Below the pieces are notes generated by a model. That model was not told the DNA's origin. It ran no database searches and saw nothing but the letters and a program-made list of their open reading frames with translations. Made by a program: the position numbers and the translations under genes. From a virus: DNA of 22,889 bases. Below are positions 1 through 8,539 of the stretch, piece after piece. Position 1 is the stretch's first letter. Every line of letters starts with the position of its first letter. The DNA is taken from IMG/VR virus record IMGVR_UViG_3300044527_000595, positions 1-22,889 of that record. One strand, 5' to 3'.

Positions 1-386
1 GTATTGATGGATATCTTGGCTACCTAGCAAGAGAGTATAATTATACTGCAGTAAATACTAATAACACTAATATTCCAATAGGTAATCCTAAGTTACCAGA
101 TACGATTAGTGTTAAGGATCCAGATACTGGTTCTTATGTAAGTATATCAACAGTCTACAAAAACACCTATCGTGATCAATTATACTTTACATATGAAGGT
201 GTAAGTTACATGAATGGTGATAGTTGTCTACAGCATGGTGAATGGGATCTGTTAACTGTTCCATTAAATAAACAGGGTGAAGATGCATACAATCCTAGCT
301 TTGATTCTTCTAACCCACCAACACCAGCTACAGATTATAGAATTGTTGGAATAGAGAAGCAAGGCGTTATTACAGATGAAAGATAA
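1..386 (+). CDS. Partial structural protein, C-terminal 127 residues
   Basis: An open frame enters from the left edge (in frame from base 3) and stops with TAA at 384-386. The visible 127 residues contain no transmembrane segment. They are polar and aromatic, with stretches such as NTYRDQLYFTYEGVSYMNGD and QHGEWDLLTV that look like beta-rich virion protein. The next structural gene starts 17 bases after the stop, so the two are almost certainly co-transcribed. In T4-like marine phages this position, just before the large structural and fibre genes, is often held by a baseplate wedge protein. I do not recognise this C-terminus well enough to name it. The start and most of the protein lie outside the window. 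Confidence 0.75.
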   Translation, partial: IDGYLGYLAREYNYTAVNTNNTNIPIGNPKLPDTISVKDPDTGSYVSISTVYKNTYRDQLYFTYEGVSYMNGDSCLQHGEWDLLTVPLNKQGEDAYNPSFDSSNPPTPATDYRIVGIEKQGVITDER

Positions 387-403
387 CCTTTTAAAGTAAA
401 GAT

Positions 404-2677
404 ATGTCAGACTATAAATCACAAGTATTTGATATCTGTCTTGAAAAAGTCAAGATAAAATTAGCATCTTATTTGTATACCACTTTGCTTGGTGCTAATT
501 ACAAACAATCTGATGAATCTACAGAAGTCAATGGAGCCGTTATTCCTACTTCTGGAACAAGAGGGTATTATACCTATTCACAGATTCCAAATCTAGGAAC
601 TGGATTTGATCCAAGCACATTGGGTTTAGCTGGAACTGATAATTCACCTCAACCTTGGTATCGAGATGCGAGAATTGCTTGGTATAATGGTCTAAGAAGT
701 ACCATAACTCAAGATCTTTACAAAGTAGGTAAGGGTGGTAAAGATGTTGCGATGCTTAGCAGTGGTGCATCAGATACTACTAACACAAATACTAAGAATG
801 GATTAATTGGCGCAGTAGATCCTATTGCTCAATCATTCTTTGTTACAGAAGATGCAGTGATTGTTACTAAGATTGATTTATTCTTTTATACAAAAGACAC
901 GAATCTTCCTGTTTATCTTGAGCTAAGAAAAATGGTTTCTGGAGCACCAGGTCCAGATATTATTCCATTTGGTCGTGCTGTCGTTCAGTCTAATTTTGTT
1001 GTAGTTAGTGACGATGCAACTAAACCAACTACCTTTATCTTTGAATCTCCAGTACATTTAGAGTCTGGTGAATATGCTTTTGTTATTAGAACAGATTCTG
1101 CTAATTATAAATTATGGGCTTCACAACTTAATGATGTTGATGTCGTTAAGAAAACTAGAATTACTGAGCAACCTACTGTCGGTAGTTACTTTAAGTCACA
1201 AAACTTGACTAATTGGACAGAAGATCCTATTGTCGATCTTAAGTTTACATTATTCAGAGCTGATTTTGATATTACTTCTATCGGAACTCCTGAATTCTCA
1301 ATACTTGCACCAACTTATGATACTATTACATTGGATACAGATCCATTGGAGTTCTTCCCCAATGTAAACTACATGCGTGTTTATGCACCAAACCATGGAA
1401 ATGCTACAGGTGATGTTGTTTCTTTAGCTGGTGTTAACTTTACTACATCTATTATTGATTCTAATACGGAAACACTTAATACGACTTATCAAGTTATTAA
1501 AGCAAATAAAGATGACTTTATTGTTCAGTTAAACAATGTAGCAAATGCTAATGTAATTACCAGGGCAACAAGGGCAGGTGGAAAAGGTATTGTTCTTTCT
1601 GGTTCTAAGAACATTCTTTATGATACACTTGTCCCAGAAGTAGCTACTTATGTTCCAAAGAACACATCCTTACAGGCATTTGTGAAGACTGTAGAAGAAA
1701 GTTCAAGAGGATATCGCTACCAGTACGTTGATCTTGCCAGTCCTTATAACTTTGAAAACATGCAAGTGTTGTTAAGTAGCAAGAATAAGGGTAATATGGC
1801 ACAGGATTATAACACGATTTATCCTGGATTAAGAAACTTTGAGCCATTCCATGTCGTATTTCCAATTACTTCTGAGAATACTCTTGTTTCACCATTAATT
1901 GATATCAAGAAAATTAATTTTAACTTTGTTAAATCTGATCTTGATAGTGGAAGCTTACTTCCATATAATCAAACTACTGTAGATCAAACATTAGTATTCA
2001 CTAATTCTAATGTCTATGTTAGTGTTGAAGATGGTGCTTATAGAACTTCAAGGATTTATGTTCAGTATCCAAGAGAAAGAGCTAATGTTAATCAGTATGT
2101 TAGAGAAGGTTCTTTGATTCTCTACAACGTACCAAAACAAAATGCTACAGTAAGTTATAGAGTGGATAGTGTTGAGAATACTGGTGCAAATATTTTTGTA
2201 ACAGAATTGACACCACCTTATGTTCCTATGTTTGCACATATTACCAACCATGATGGAACATCACAAAATAACACGAACATGTATGTTAATACATACTATG
2301 TGTTTGATACTGCCTCTAAGGGATCAACCACTCCAGCGCAACACATTACAAAAGAGTTTAAGTTTGCCAACCCATCTTCAGGAATCACTGCATACATTGA
2401 TGCATGTATTCCAGAAGGTACTTTAATTACTATGATGTACCGCACCAAACAAGTTGGTGAAGCTGATACTTCTATCGATGATAAGCCATTTAAGTATTTT
2501 GAGCAAACCAAACTTAGTAAGTTAGTTACCGATAAAAATAAGTTTGTAGAAGTATCTGTTAATGCAGAGAATATTCCATTATTCGAATCATTGCAGATTA
2601 AGATTGTATTTAATAGAAACACAAAGAGCGGTCTAGTTCCAAGGGTGAAGAATTTGAGAGTTATTGCGCTTGCATGA
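404..2677 (+). CDS. Large virion structural protein (baseplate/fibre-associated, marine T4-like type)
   Basis: A 757-residue protein. Around residues 139-260 it has a signature common in marine T4-like virion proteins: DPIAQSFFV, then TKIDLFFYTKD, a PGP turn, an ESGEYAFVI segment, and later YFKSQN.TNWT and DLKFTLFRA. From my knowledge of the family, this beta-rich block usually follows a DUF4815-type N-terminal domain in proteins of more than 1000 residues. Here the expected N-terminal pattern (an NFYRVLF..GxxVQARELTQLQ-like stretch) is absent, so the protein is either a shorter variant or a separately encoded half. The rest is predicted beta structure rich in Thr, Asn and Val. Only a weak purine-rich stretch (AAAGTAAAG) precedes the ATG. 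The stop overlaps the start of the following coiled-coil gene (ATGA), indicating translational coupling. The role is probably an outer baseplate or fibre-attachment protein; the exact position in the virion is inference. Confidence 0.75.
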   Translation: MSDYKSQVFDICLEKVKIKLASYLYTTLLGANYKQSDESTEVNGAVIPTSGTRGYYTYSQIPNLGTGFDPSTLGLAGTDNSPQPWYRDARIAWYNGLRSTITQDLYKVGKGGKDVAMLSSGASDTTNTNTKNGLIGAVDPIAQSFFVTEDAVIVTKIDLFFYTKDTNLPVYLELRKMVSGAPGPDIIPFGRAVVQSNFVVVSDDATKPTTFIFESPVHLESGEYAFVIRTDSANYKLWASQLNDVDVVKKTRITEQPTVGSYFKSQNLTNWTEDPIVDLKFTLFRADFDITSIGTPEFSILAPTYDTITLDTDPLEFFPNVNYMRVYAPNHGNATGDVVSLAGVNFTTSIIDSNTETLNTTYQVIKANKDDFIVQLNNVANANVITRATRAGGKGIVLSGSKNILYDTLVPEVATYVPKNTSLQAFVKTVEESSRGYRYQYVDLASPYNFENMQVLLSSKNKGNMAQDYNTIYPGLRNFEPFHVVFPITSENTLVSPLIDIKKINFNFVKSDLDSGSLLPYNQTTVDQTLVFTNSNVYVSVEDGAYRTSRIYVQYPRERANVNQYVREGSLILYNVPKQNATVSYRVDSVENTGANIFVTELTPPYVPMFAHITNHDGTSQNNTNMYVNTYYVFDTASKGSTTPAQHITKEFKFANPSSGITAYIDACIPEGTLITMMYRTKQVGEADTSIDDKPFKYFEQTKLSKLVTDKNKFVEVSVNAENIPLFESLQIKIVFNRNTKSGLVPRVKNLRVIALA

Positions 2678-2895
2678 TGTACAAAGTAAAAGATTATCCT
2701 CATCTGTTAAAGGATGATAGATCAAGGGCTGTAATTAATACAGACCAAGATAGCTACCAAAAGTATATTGCTGAAAGAAATTATAGAATGAACGTAAAGC
2801 AAGAAACTACGCAGCTTGAGGATGAAATAAATAATCTAAAGTCTGATATGGCAGAGATCAAGTCGCTTTTAATTCAACTTCTTGGAAATAAGTAA
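2674..2895 (+). CDS. Small coiled-coil virion-associated protein
   Basis: A 73-residue protein starting at an ATG that overlaps the previous stop (ATGA). A second ATG follows directly at 2677, so either may be used. The C-terminal half is a clear coiled coil: L48, I52, L55, M59, I62, L66 and L69 are spaced 4-3-4-3-4-3, an unbroken heptad a/d pattern. The N-terminal 40 residues are charged, beginning YKVKDYPHLLKDDRS. Small proteins of this shape (charged head, terminal coiled coil, about 70 residues) sit between virion genes in many marine T4-like phages, but I know of no assigned function. Its stop is immediately followed by the ATG of the 911-aa fibre gene, so it is translated with both neighbours. 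An oligomerising connector between the structural protein and the fibre is plausible inference. Confidence 0.75.
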   Translation: MMYKVKDYPHLLKDDRSRAVINTDQDSYQKYIAERNYRMNVKQETTQLEDEINNLKSDMAEIKSLLIQLLGNK

Positions 2896-5631
2896 ATGGC
2901 CTTAACTGTTGTCAATGTAACTGACACAATCAATACATTTCGCCTTAAAACTAACGAGATTTCTGCAAACGTTGGAGATAGGGGGAACTTTCTATCTGGA
3001 ATTGCTACAGCAAATGTTGTTGAGGCTATAAATTCTGTCTTTAAGAATGCTAATTCTGCAGTTAACTTAATTGGTGATATTAATCTACTAGATTCTGATA
3101 TAGTTAACAGAAATAATCTAGTATCAGCGATTAATTATGTTTGGGCTAATATTGATCAAGGTGTTTATGTTAATAAGACAAACGGTACAGCGACCAATCT
3201 ATATGTTTCTGGTGGCACCTTTAATAATGCCAACATCTTTGGTAAACTCGTTGTTGCCAATCTTATCACAACTAACACATTAATTACTAATAATGTCGTA
3301 GTTTATGATAATTTAATTTATTTCCACAATCAAACTGAAGGAACTTATGTAGCCTGGGATGCTGGTGCTAATGCATTCAGGTTTGCAAAGGGACAGGCTA
3401 ATCTTGCACTAATTAACTTAGATGGCAATCCTTCCAGTCAAAATACGTTACTAACATTTAAATTTGCAAACCTACATCTTGCACAAAACACCAATGCAAG
3501 AATGTCGAATGCATATATTACCAATGCAAATCTCTATTACGCTAACATTGATCATGCAAACGTTAATGACTTAATAGTAACTGACAATGTTATTACATTT
3601 GGAAGAATGAATGGAGCCAACCTTACTTGGAATCCAACTTCTAATGCCATTTTATTCAACAACGGTGGTTATCGTTTTGGAAGATTGTCATCAAACAATC
3701 AGTTATTAGACGAAAACACTATTATGAAGGTAGGATTAGCTAATATCCATTACCTTCAAGTTAATAATACTTCAGTATCTAATATTACAATTTATGGTGG
3801 TAACACTTTTAATTTAAATGCTTCTGATAATACGTATTATTTTGATAAAGTAACGTATGGTAATTACATAAGATGGGAAAAACTACCTGGAGTAGGTGTT
3901 ACAGGTCATTATGTTTTATCTGCAGATGGTTCTGAATTTGCTGATATTACTTACAATGGATATCCACAAGATAATAATACACTAGTATCTACTAAATTTG
4001 GTAACGTTAATTATGTTACTACAGTTGGTAGCCAAATTCAAAGCATTAATGGTGTAAAGACATTTACTGATACTACTATATTTTCAGCTAGTCCTGGAAT
4101 TTGGTGGGATCCTGAAAGAACGTTAGTACCTGTTGGTGTAATGGGTAATATTATTTCCAGTGGCCATAATAATATGTATTTGTCTGTAGTAAAGACATCT
4201 AATCCTGGAAATTATTGGACATATACGTATCAAGCACAAGATGGTACTTTATCAGTTCCTGGCAATGTTTATTCTGATGTAGGTAAAGTTACTCTTAATG
4301 ATGGAACAAAGGTAAGAGAATTAAAAGCAAATGTCCTTGGATTATACTTGGATGGTGCTAATATTATTCAAGAGCCTTTTGGTAATGTAATCTACGTTAC
4401 AACAACTAGAAATCAAACAGTTCAAGGTGATAAGACATTTACTGATGACGTTGTTATCACCAGTACTGGAAACCTTACTGTAGGTACTAGTGAAATTATA
4501 CTTACTGATGGCACCTATCACCGTGAATTAAAATCCAATGTAAAAGGTTTATATTTTGGAACAGTAGATGGTAATGGTGCCAATATTGTATTTGAAGAGA
4601 CTGGAAATATTAATTATGTTACTACTACAAACGATCAGTTTGTTAGTGGTATTAAAAGTTTTACGTCAAGAATTAATGATGTAAATGGTACACTGTGGTT
4701 AAATCCAGGTAATTCGACTACTTATCCATCTGGTATACTTGAGAGCGAACATAATAATGGAACTTATACTAATCTTTTAACACAAAAAGTAAGAAAGAAC
4801 GGGTTAAATGATTATTGGTATACCCAGTTTGTTGGTACTGATGGGGCATACATCTTCCCATCAAATATCGTCATACAATCTGGACAAATATTCTTAAATG
4901 ATGATGCAGCAGCACCAGTTGGTGAAGGAACTCTACATTTATTTAAAGCAAATACAAAAGGTTTGTATTATGATAATGCAAACATCATTACAGAACCTTA
5001 TGCTAATATTAATTATGTTACCACAACTAGAAATCAAAACATTACTGGAAGCAAGACCTTTGTAAATACATCTGGATCAGATAGAACATATTTTAGTGGT
5101 GATATCGCATTTTTAGGACGTGGTGCTGGAAACATTTTATATTGGACTGATAATGGTTCTAATTATTCACCAGCAATCTATTCTGAAAGTCAAAACAATC
5201 TAACACTAGATGTAAATAGTAGTGCTGCAGCAAGTAATATAAAATTACAAGCAAAAACAGTATATGCTCCTTACATTTTATTTGGCGCACAACAAATTGT
5301 TAAAACAGTATCTGTAAGTCCAGGTTCTACTACCATCGATTTAAGTGCTGGAAGCATATTTGAATGTAATATGTCTTCTTCTATCACAAGTTTATCGATT
5401 ACTAATATTCAAGGTAATTCGGGACTAACTGCGACAACAGCTGCTATATTTGTATTAAAATTAACCTATACTGGATCAGCAGTATCAGTGTCGTGGCCAG
5501 CATCTATTAAATGGCCAGGTGGTACTGCTCCTGCTCTATCTTCTGGATCTGGAAAAGTAGATACATTTGCTTTCTATACAACTAATTATGGATCAACCTG
5601 GTACGGATTTATCGTAGGCCAAAACTCTTAA
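2896..5631 (+). CDS. Tail fibre protein with YVTTTRNQ / KTF repeats
   Basis: A 911-residue, Asn/Thr/Val-rich fibre-like protein. Residues 1-100 begin LTVVNVTDTINTFRLKTNEI and probably form the virion-proximal part. Residues 370-720 hold four copies of an NYVTTTRNQxVxGxKTF motif, a repeat familiar from many phage tail fibres. Three copies of a second motif occur between them (LxDG...ELKxNxxGLYxDxANI). The last 110 residues (TVSVSPGSTTIDLSAG to YGSTWYGFIVGQNS) resemble a beta-sandwich C-terminal domain seen at the ends of other phage fibres. The start follows the previous TAA without a gap; GGAA at 2884-2887 is a usable ribosome site. No chaperone or protease domain is visible at the C-terminus. 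The role is host-surface binding or a fibre shaft; the receptor is unknown. Confidence 0.85.
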   Translation: MALTVVNVTDTINTFRLKTNEISANVGDRGNFLSGIATANVVEAINSVFKNANSAVNLIGDINLLDSDIVNRNNLVSAINYVWANIDQGVYVNKTNGTATNLYVSGGTFNNANIFGKLVVANLITTNTLITNNVVVYDNLIYFHNQTEGTYVAWDAGANAFRFAKGQANLALINLDGNPSSQNTLLTFKFANLHLAQNTNARMSNAYITNANLYYANIDHANVNDLIVTDNVITFGRMNGANLTWNPTSNAILFNNGGYRFGRLSSNNQLLDENTIMKVGLANIHYLQVNNTSVSNITIYGGNTFNLNASDNTYYFDKVTYGNYIRWEKLPGVGVTGHYVLSADGSEFADITYNGYPQDNNTLVSTKFGNVNYVTTVGSQIQSINGVKTFTDTTIFSASPGIWWDPERTLVPVGVMGNIISSGHNNMYLSVVKTSNPGNYWTYTYQAQDGTLSVPGNVYSDVGKVTLNDGTKVRELKANVLGLYLDGANIIQEPFGNVIYVTTTRNQTVQGDKTFTDDVVITSTGNLTVGTSEIILTDGTYHRELKSNVKGLYFGTVDGNGANIVFEETGNINYVTTTNDQFVSGIKSFTSRINDVNGTLWLNPGNSTTYPSGILESEHNNGTYTNLLTQKVRKNGLNDYWYTQFVGTDGAYIFPSNIVIQSGQIFLNDDAAAPVGEGTLHLFKANTKGLYYDNANIITEPYANINYVTTTRNQNITGSKTFVNTSGSDRTYFSGDIAFLGRGAGNILYWTDNGSNYSPAIYSESQNNLTLDVNSSAAASNIKLQAKTVYAPYILFGAQQIVKTVSVSPGSTTIDLSAGSIFECNMSSSITSLSITNIQGNSGLTATTAAIFVLKLTYTGSAVSVSWPASIKWPGGTAPALSSGSGKVDTFAFYTTNYGSTWYGFIVGQNS
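4003..5064 (+). repeat. Alternating long-short-long module duplication inside the 911-aa fibre
   Basis: In-frame modules each begin with N.xYVTT. Module A (4003-4383) is 127 codons, module B (4384-4605) is 74 codons, module A' (4606-5004) is 133 codons, and a fourth module starts at 5005. A and A' share an extra block of about 65 residues that B lacks: W.NPxxxxxPxGxxxxxHNN, a Trp/Tyr segment, then DGxxxxPxN. All three end in GLYxDxANIxxEPxxN. The pattern indicates past duplication of a shaft segment with insertion or loss of one domain. Confidence 0.75.
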
Positions 5632-5646
5632 CATTATTTTTATATT

Positions 5647-6321
5647 ATGAATATTCCTGTGAAGATCTTTGTAGGGTATGACTCCCGCTATCCTCATGTC
5701 TATGAAACGTGTGTCGCATCGATTAAGCGACACACAAACACTCCAATAGAGCCTCTAAATCTTTCTTTGTTAAAGCAAAGAGGATATTATTGGGGTTCAG
5801 AAAAAGGTTCCACTGAATTTACACTAACAAGATTCTTAGCACCATTCTTAAAGGGATACTATGGTCATGCAATCTTTTGTGATAGTGATTTTATTTGGAC
5901 AAAAGATCCAACGACAGTTCTTGATGAGATTGAAGAAAATAAAGCAATTAATGTAGTTAAGCATAATATCAGAGTACAGGACCTTCCTACAATAAAAATG
6001 GATGGTCAGCCTCAAGTTTGGTATGAAAGAAAAAATTGGTCTTCTTTTATCGTATTTAATTGTGAACATCCATTTTGTAGAGCTCTGACTCCAGAATTCG
6101 TCTCTACTGCAGATTGGGAAACACTTTTAACGTTGGATTGGGCTGGTGAATCTATTGGTGGAATTCCCTATGAATATAATTTTTTAGTTGGCTATTATGA
6201 GCCAAATATGCTACCATATGGAATTCATTATACTGACGGTGGCCCTTGGCTTCCAGACTATGAACAATGTGAATTTTGTGAACTTTGGAAAGAGGTCTAT
6301 GTAAACGATGTACAACGCTGA
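5647..6321 (+). CDS. GT8-like glycosyltransferase (GT-A fold, DxD motif)
   Basis: A 224-residue protein with the layout of a small GT-A glycosyltransferase. It has a first beta strand, IPVKIFVGYDSRYPHVYETC, at residues 3-22. A TEFTLTRFLAP stretch near 57-66 is like the nucleotide-sugar region of GT8-type enzymes. A DSD metal and sugar-nucleotide motif lies at 79-81 after a hydrophobic strand (HAIFCDSDFIW). A terminal HYTDGGPW at 194-201 resembles the conserved His/Gly C-terminal motif of this group. There is no signal peptide or membrane segment, so it should act in the infected cell's cytoplasm. The donor and acceptor cannot be read from sequence. The ATG has no Shine-Dalgarno match; the 15 bases before it are AT-only apart from one C. 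Its 3' end overlaps the next glycosyltransferase gene by 14 bases, pointing to a joint pathway. Confidence 0.8.
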   Translation: MNIPVKIFVGYDSRYPHVYETCVASIKRHTNTPIEPLNLSLLKQRGYYWGSEKGSTEFTLTRFLAPFLKGYYGHAIFCDSDFIWTKDPTTVLDEIEENKAINVVKHNIRVQDLPTIKMDGQPQVWYERKNWSSFIVFNCEHPFCRALTPEFVSTADWETLLTLDWAGESIGGIPYEYNFLVGYYEPNMLPYGIHYTDGGPWLPDYEQCEFCELWKEVYVNDVQR

Positions 6322-7063
6322 ACTTAATAATCAATGGATACAAGACCTTAATCAATTGGTAGAAGGTAAGAGAGTTCTTATCCTTGGTAATTCGTTATCT
6401 CTATTTGCTGCTGAAACTGGAGATTTTATTGACAGCTTTGATATAGTAGTAAGAGTAGGTAAAGGGTTACCGTACAAAGATTTTAAAAAATACGTTGGTG
6501 AAAAGATAGATGTTTGGTCTTTTGGTGTTTTACGTTCTGGAATGATAAAGCACGTTAATTGTAAATTTAAAATATTTAATTTTTTACAAGTATATGCATA
6601 TAATGAAAGCGATCTTATTGTGGTGCCTAAATTTATGTTTTCTGGTAAACATCAAATTTATAGAGATTTTTTCTTATTAGGTTCATATGGTGATATTAAA
6701 AAGTATCTTAAACTATTTCCCAAGGATCCTGACATGAGAATATCACAAGGCCTTGCAACCATTTTATTTTTTATAGACAAAATTAAAAGTTTTAAAGAGC
6801 TTCATTTATATGGATTTGATTTTTTTGAGAAAGCTGTAAATTATAACTTAGAAAATGAAGTAAAGCAGGCACATAGTTGGCACATCCCTCGGTCTAAGTT
6901 TGGATTAGAACACCCTCATATTAATGGGGTTGAAAAGAAGTTTATAACAAAGCTTCACAATAAAGGGTTGTTAACCTTTCATCCGTGTCCTGATGGTGAA
7001 GTAGATAAATATGTATTAAATAGTCTTTTCAATAAATTCAGACCTGAAGCTAAAAAGGAATAA
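6308..7063 (+). CDS. GT29 (sialyltransferase)-like glycosyltransferase
   Basis: A 251-residue protein with motifs resembling the sialylmotifs of family GT29. An L-like motif lies at residues 21-52 (KRVLILGNSLSLF, then FIDSFDIVVRVGKG). It parallels the family pattern of a hydrophobic strand, a GNS turn, and an 'ID..D.V.R.N' strand. An S-like motif lies at 146-172 (SQGLATILFFIDKI, then LHLYGFDFF), and a VS-like His...Glu element at 202-209 (HPHINGVE). Length and motif order fit a compact, soluble catalytic domain with no membrane anchor, unlike eukaryotic Golgi enzymes. The true donor need not be CMP-sialic acid; no CMP-sialate synthesis genes are visible. The start is set by AGAGGT at 6291-6296; an earlier ATG at 6299 is followed at once by TAA. 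The gene overlaps the preceding GT8-like gene by 14 bases. Confidence 0.7.
   Translation: MYNAELNNQWIQDLNQLVEGKRVLILGNSLSLFAAETGDFIDSFDIVVRVGKGLPYKDFKKYVGEKIDVWSFGVLRSGMIKHVNCKFKIFNFLQVYAYNESDLIVVPKFMFSGKHQIYRDFFLLGSYGDIKKYLKLFPKDPDMRISQGLATILFFIDKIKSFKELHLYGFDFFEKAVNYNLENEVKQAHSWHIPRSKFGLEHPHINGVEKKFITKLHNKGLLTFHPCPDGEVDKYVLNSLFNKFRPEAKKE
7005..7011 (+). promoter_or_regulatory. Weak candidate late promoter core (ATAAATA)
   Basis: GATAAATATG lies inside the end of the GT29-like gene, about 55 bases before the chaperone ATG at 7066. It matches the ATAAATA core of T4-type late promoters. It is within coding, AT-rich DNA and lacks the final A shared by the three better candidates, so chance is quite possible. 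Confidence 0.25.
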
Positions 7064-7065
7064 TT

Positions 7066-7542
7066 ATGCTTTTTATTAAAGTTGTCGATGGGGAAGCAGT
7101 TGGTTTCCCCATTCCTTTTGATAAAATAAAATCCATGCATAAGAACGTATCATTTCCAAGCAATTTTTCATCTAAGGATTTAGATATTATTGCTTCATTG
7201 GGATTTGAACCTGTTCCTTTAAATTCCGACGACAAATTCACGGCAAATACCAATGAAGTAGTAAAACTAACTACACCTGAAAAAGTTGATGGTGTTTGGA
7301 AAAGAAGATATATTGCTAGGCCAAGAACTTTAAAAGAAATAAGTACCAGGCTCAGTGAAATTAGAAATATGAGAAATTCTTTACTAATGTCAACTGATTG
7401 GGTGGAGTTTCCCTCTGTACGAGCAAATAAGAGCGCAGAATGGTGTACTGCGTGGGATAATTATAGACAACAACTTAGAGACATAACTAATAATGATGAT
7501 GTGTTTAAGATAGAATTTCCTAAAAAGCCTTCAAATGAGTAG
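7066..7542 (+). CDS. Tail fibre assembly chaperone-like protein
   Basis: A 158-residue protein whose C-terminal half has the typical pattern of phage tail fibre assembly proteins: RNMRNSLLMSTDW (residues 103-115), then W..YRQQLRDIT, then FPKKP at the end. In the family the consensus runs R..RN.LL..TDW....D....W..YRQ.LRDIP.Q..FP....WP..P. These proteins help fibres fold or trimerise and are usually absent or minor in the finished virion. The N-terminal half (VVDGEAVGFPIPFDKI) is the usual variable region. A good ribosome site (AAAGGAA, 7054-7060) lies 5 bases before the ATG. The 3' end overlaps the next gene by 8 bases, so that Thr/Tyr-repeat protein is the most likely client; the nearby large fibres are alternatives. 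Confidence 0.8.
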   Translation: MLFIKVVDGEAVGFPIPFDKIKSMHKNVSFPSNFSSKDLDIIASLGFEPVPLNSDDKFTANTNEVVKLTTPEKVDGVWKRRYIARPRTLKEISTRLSEIRNMRNSLLMSTDWVEFPSVRANKSAEWCTAWDNYRQQLRDITNNDDVFKIEFPKKPSNE

Positions 7543-8539
7543 TGCTTTATTATTAATGCTTGCTGGTCAGGGTTTTACTGTCTTTGAAACCCAACCAACT
7601 ACTAACTACGTTACTAATACTGTTTATGAGACGTGGTATACCTCTGTCTTTGAAACTAATCATGCTACAGATACAACATACATAACCAATCATCTAACAA
7701 ATACAAATCATAATACAGTCACATTATTTCAAACTTTAACTGTTTTTGATACAAAATACCCTACACAAAGATCTACAAACTATAATACGTCAACTATGTG
7801 GTATACAAACTACATTAGTTACTATGAAAGAACTACATCGTATGATACTACCTATCAAACTTTAGCTTCTAGATCATCGGGAAGTACTTATGGACCTGTT
7901 GGTTACATCATAGGTGTTTATAACGGTTATAATTTAGATCCATGGAGCGGTGATAGAGCGTCATATGTTTATGCATTATATTCAGCCTATCTTTCTAGGC
8001 CTTCTTGGGAAGTAGCTCAAGGCGAAGTTGATTATTGGGTAAATGTTGTAGATTATTTTTGGAATGAAGGATATGCTTATTATTTTTCGCTTGGAGGATT
8101 TGTAAGTAGCGTAGATGTCAGAAATTACACTGGTAACAGAATGGAATCTGACTGGCAAGGGCAATCTGAATTTAGAAGTTATACAGTATATTATAATACC
8201 AATGTTCAGAGATCGACAGACAGATCAACTACATATGGTACATCTGTAAGTAGAGAAACAAATTACATTACTAATACTGTTTTCGATACATTGTTTGAAA
8301 CTAATTACTCTAACTTTACTAATGTTCTTACAGGAACAAGTAGAAATACAGATACTATTTACGACACACTTACTGTCTATAATACTAACAAGTCTACTGA
8401 TACGACTTACGAAACATCTAGATCTACCTATCATATTACAAACCACGATACGACAACAGTTTGGGTAACGGTATTCAGTACTCAACGTTTCACTGGTATA
8501 GACGATAATAGAAGTGAAGGATTCAACGAACAACCTTAA
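7535..8539 (+). CDS. Thr/Tyr-repeat (TxYxT) fibre- or adhesin-like protein with an inserted central domain
   Basis: A 334-residue protein of unusual composition. Residues 18-110 and 216-318 are dominated by a short alternating pattern in which Thr and an aromatic or His recur every few residues (TNYVTNTVYETWYT, TTYETSRSTYHITNH). This is the kind of Thr/Ser/Tyr repeat found in some marine phage fibre-region proteins and probably forms a regular beta structure. The start MSSALLLMLAGQG is short and hydrophobic but too short for a secure signal peptide. The repeats are interrupted by an unrelated, helix-like domain at about 118-212. Within it, YVYALYSAYLSRP followed by DYWVN and FVSS is reminiscent of DUF4214, but this is a weak resemblance. 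The gene overlaps the chaperone gene by 8 bases and is followed after 6 bases by a glycosyltransferase. The likely role is a minor tail fibre, tip or adhesin. Confidence 0.7.
   Translation: MSSALLLMLAGQGFTVFETQPTTNYVTNTVYETWYTSVFETNHATDTTYITNHLTNTNHNTVTLFQTLTVFDTKYPTQRSTNYNTSTMWYTNYISYYERTTSYDTTYQTLASRSSGSTYGPVGYIIGVYNGYNLDPWSGDRASYVYALYSAYLSRPSWEVAQGEVDYWVNVVDYFWNEGYAYYFSLGGFVSSVDVRNYTGNRMESDWQGQSEFRSYTVYYNTNVQRSTDRSTTYGTSVSRETNYITNTVFDTLFETNYSNFTNVLTGTSRNTDTIYDTLTVYNTNKSTDTTYETSRSTYHITNHDTTTVWVTVFSTQRFTGIDDNRSEGFNEQP

Noticed and set aside
34-47. Perfect palindrome AGTATAATTATACT
   Set aside because: It is inside a coding region in very AT-rich DNA, with no start site nearby, so chance is the simplest explanation.
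2296-2703. Open 135-codon minus-strand frame
   Set aside because: It lies wholly opposite the 757-aa structural gene and the coiled-coil gene start, with no recognisable protein features. All convincing genes in the window are on the + strand.
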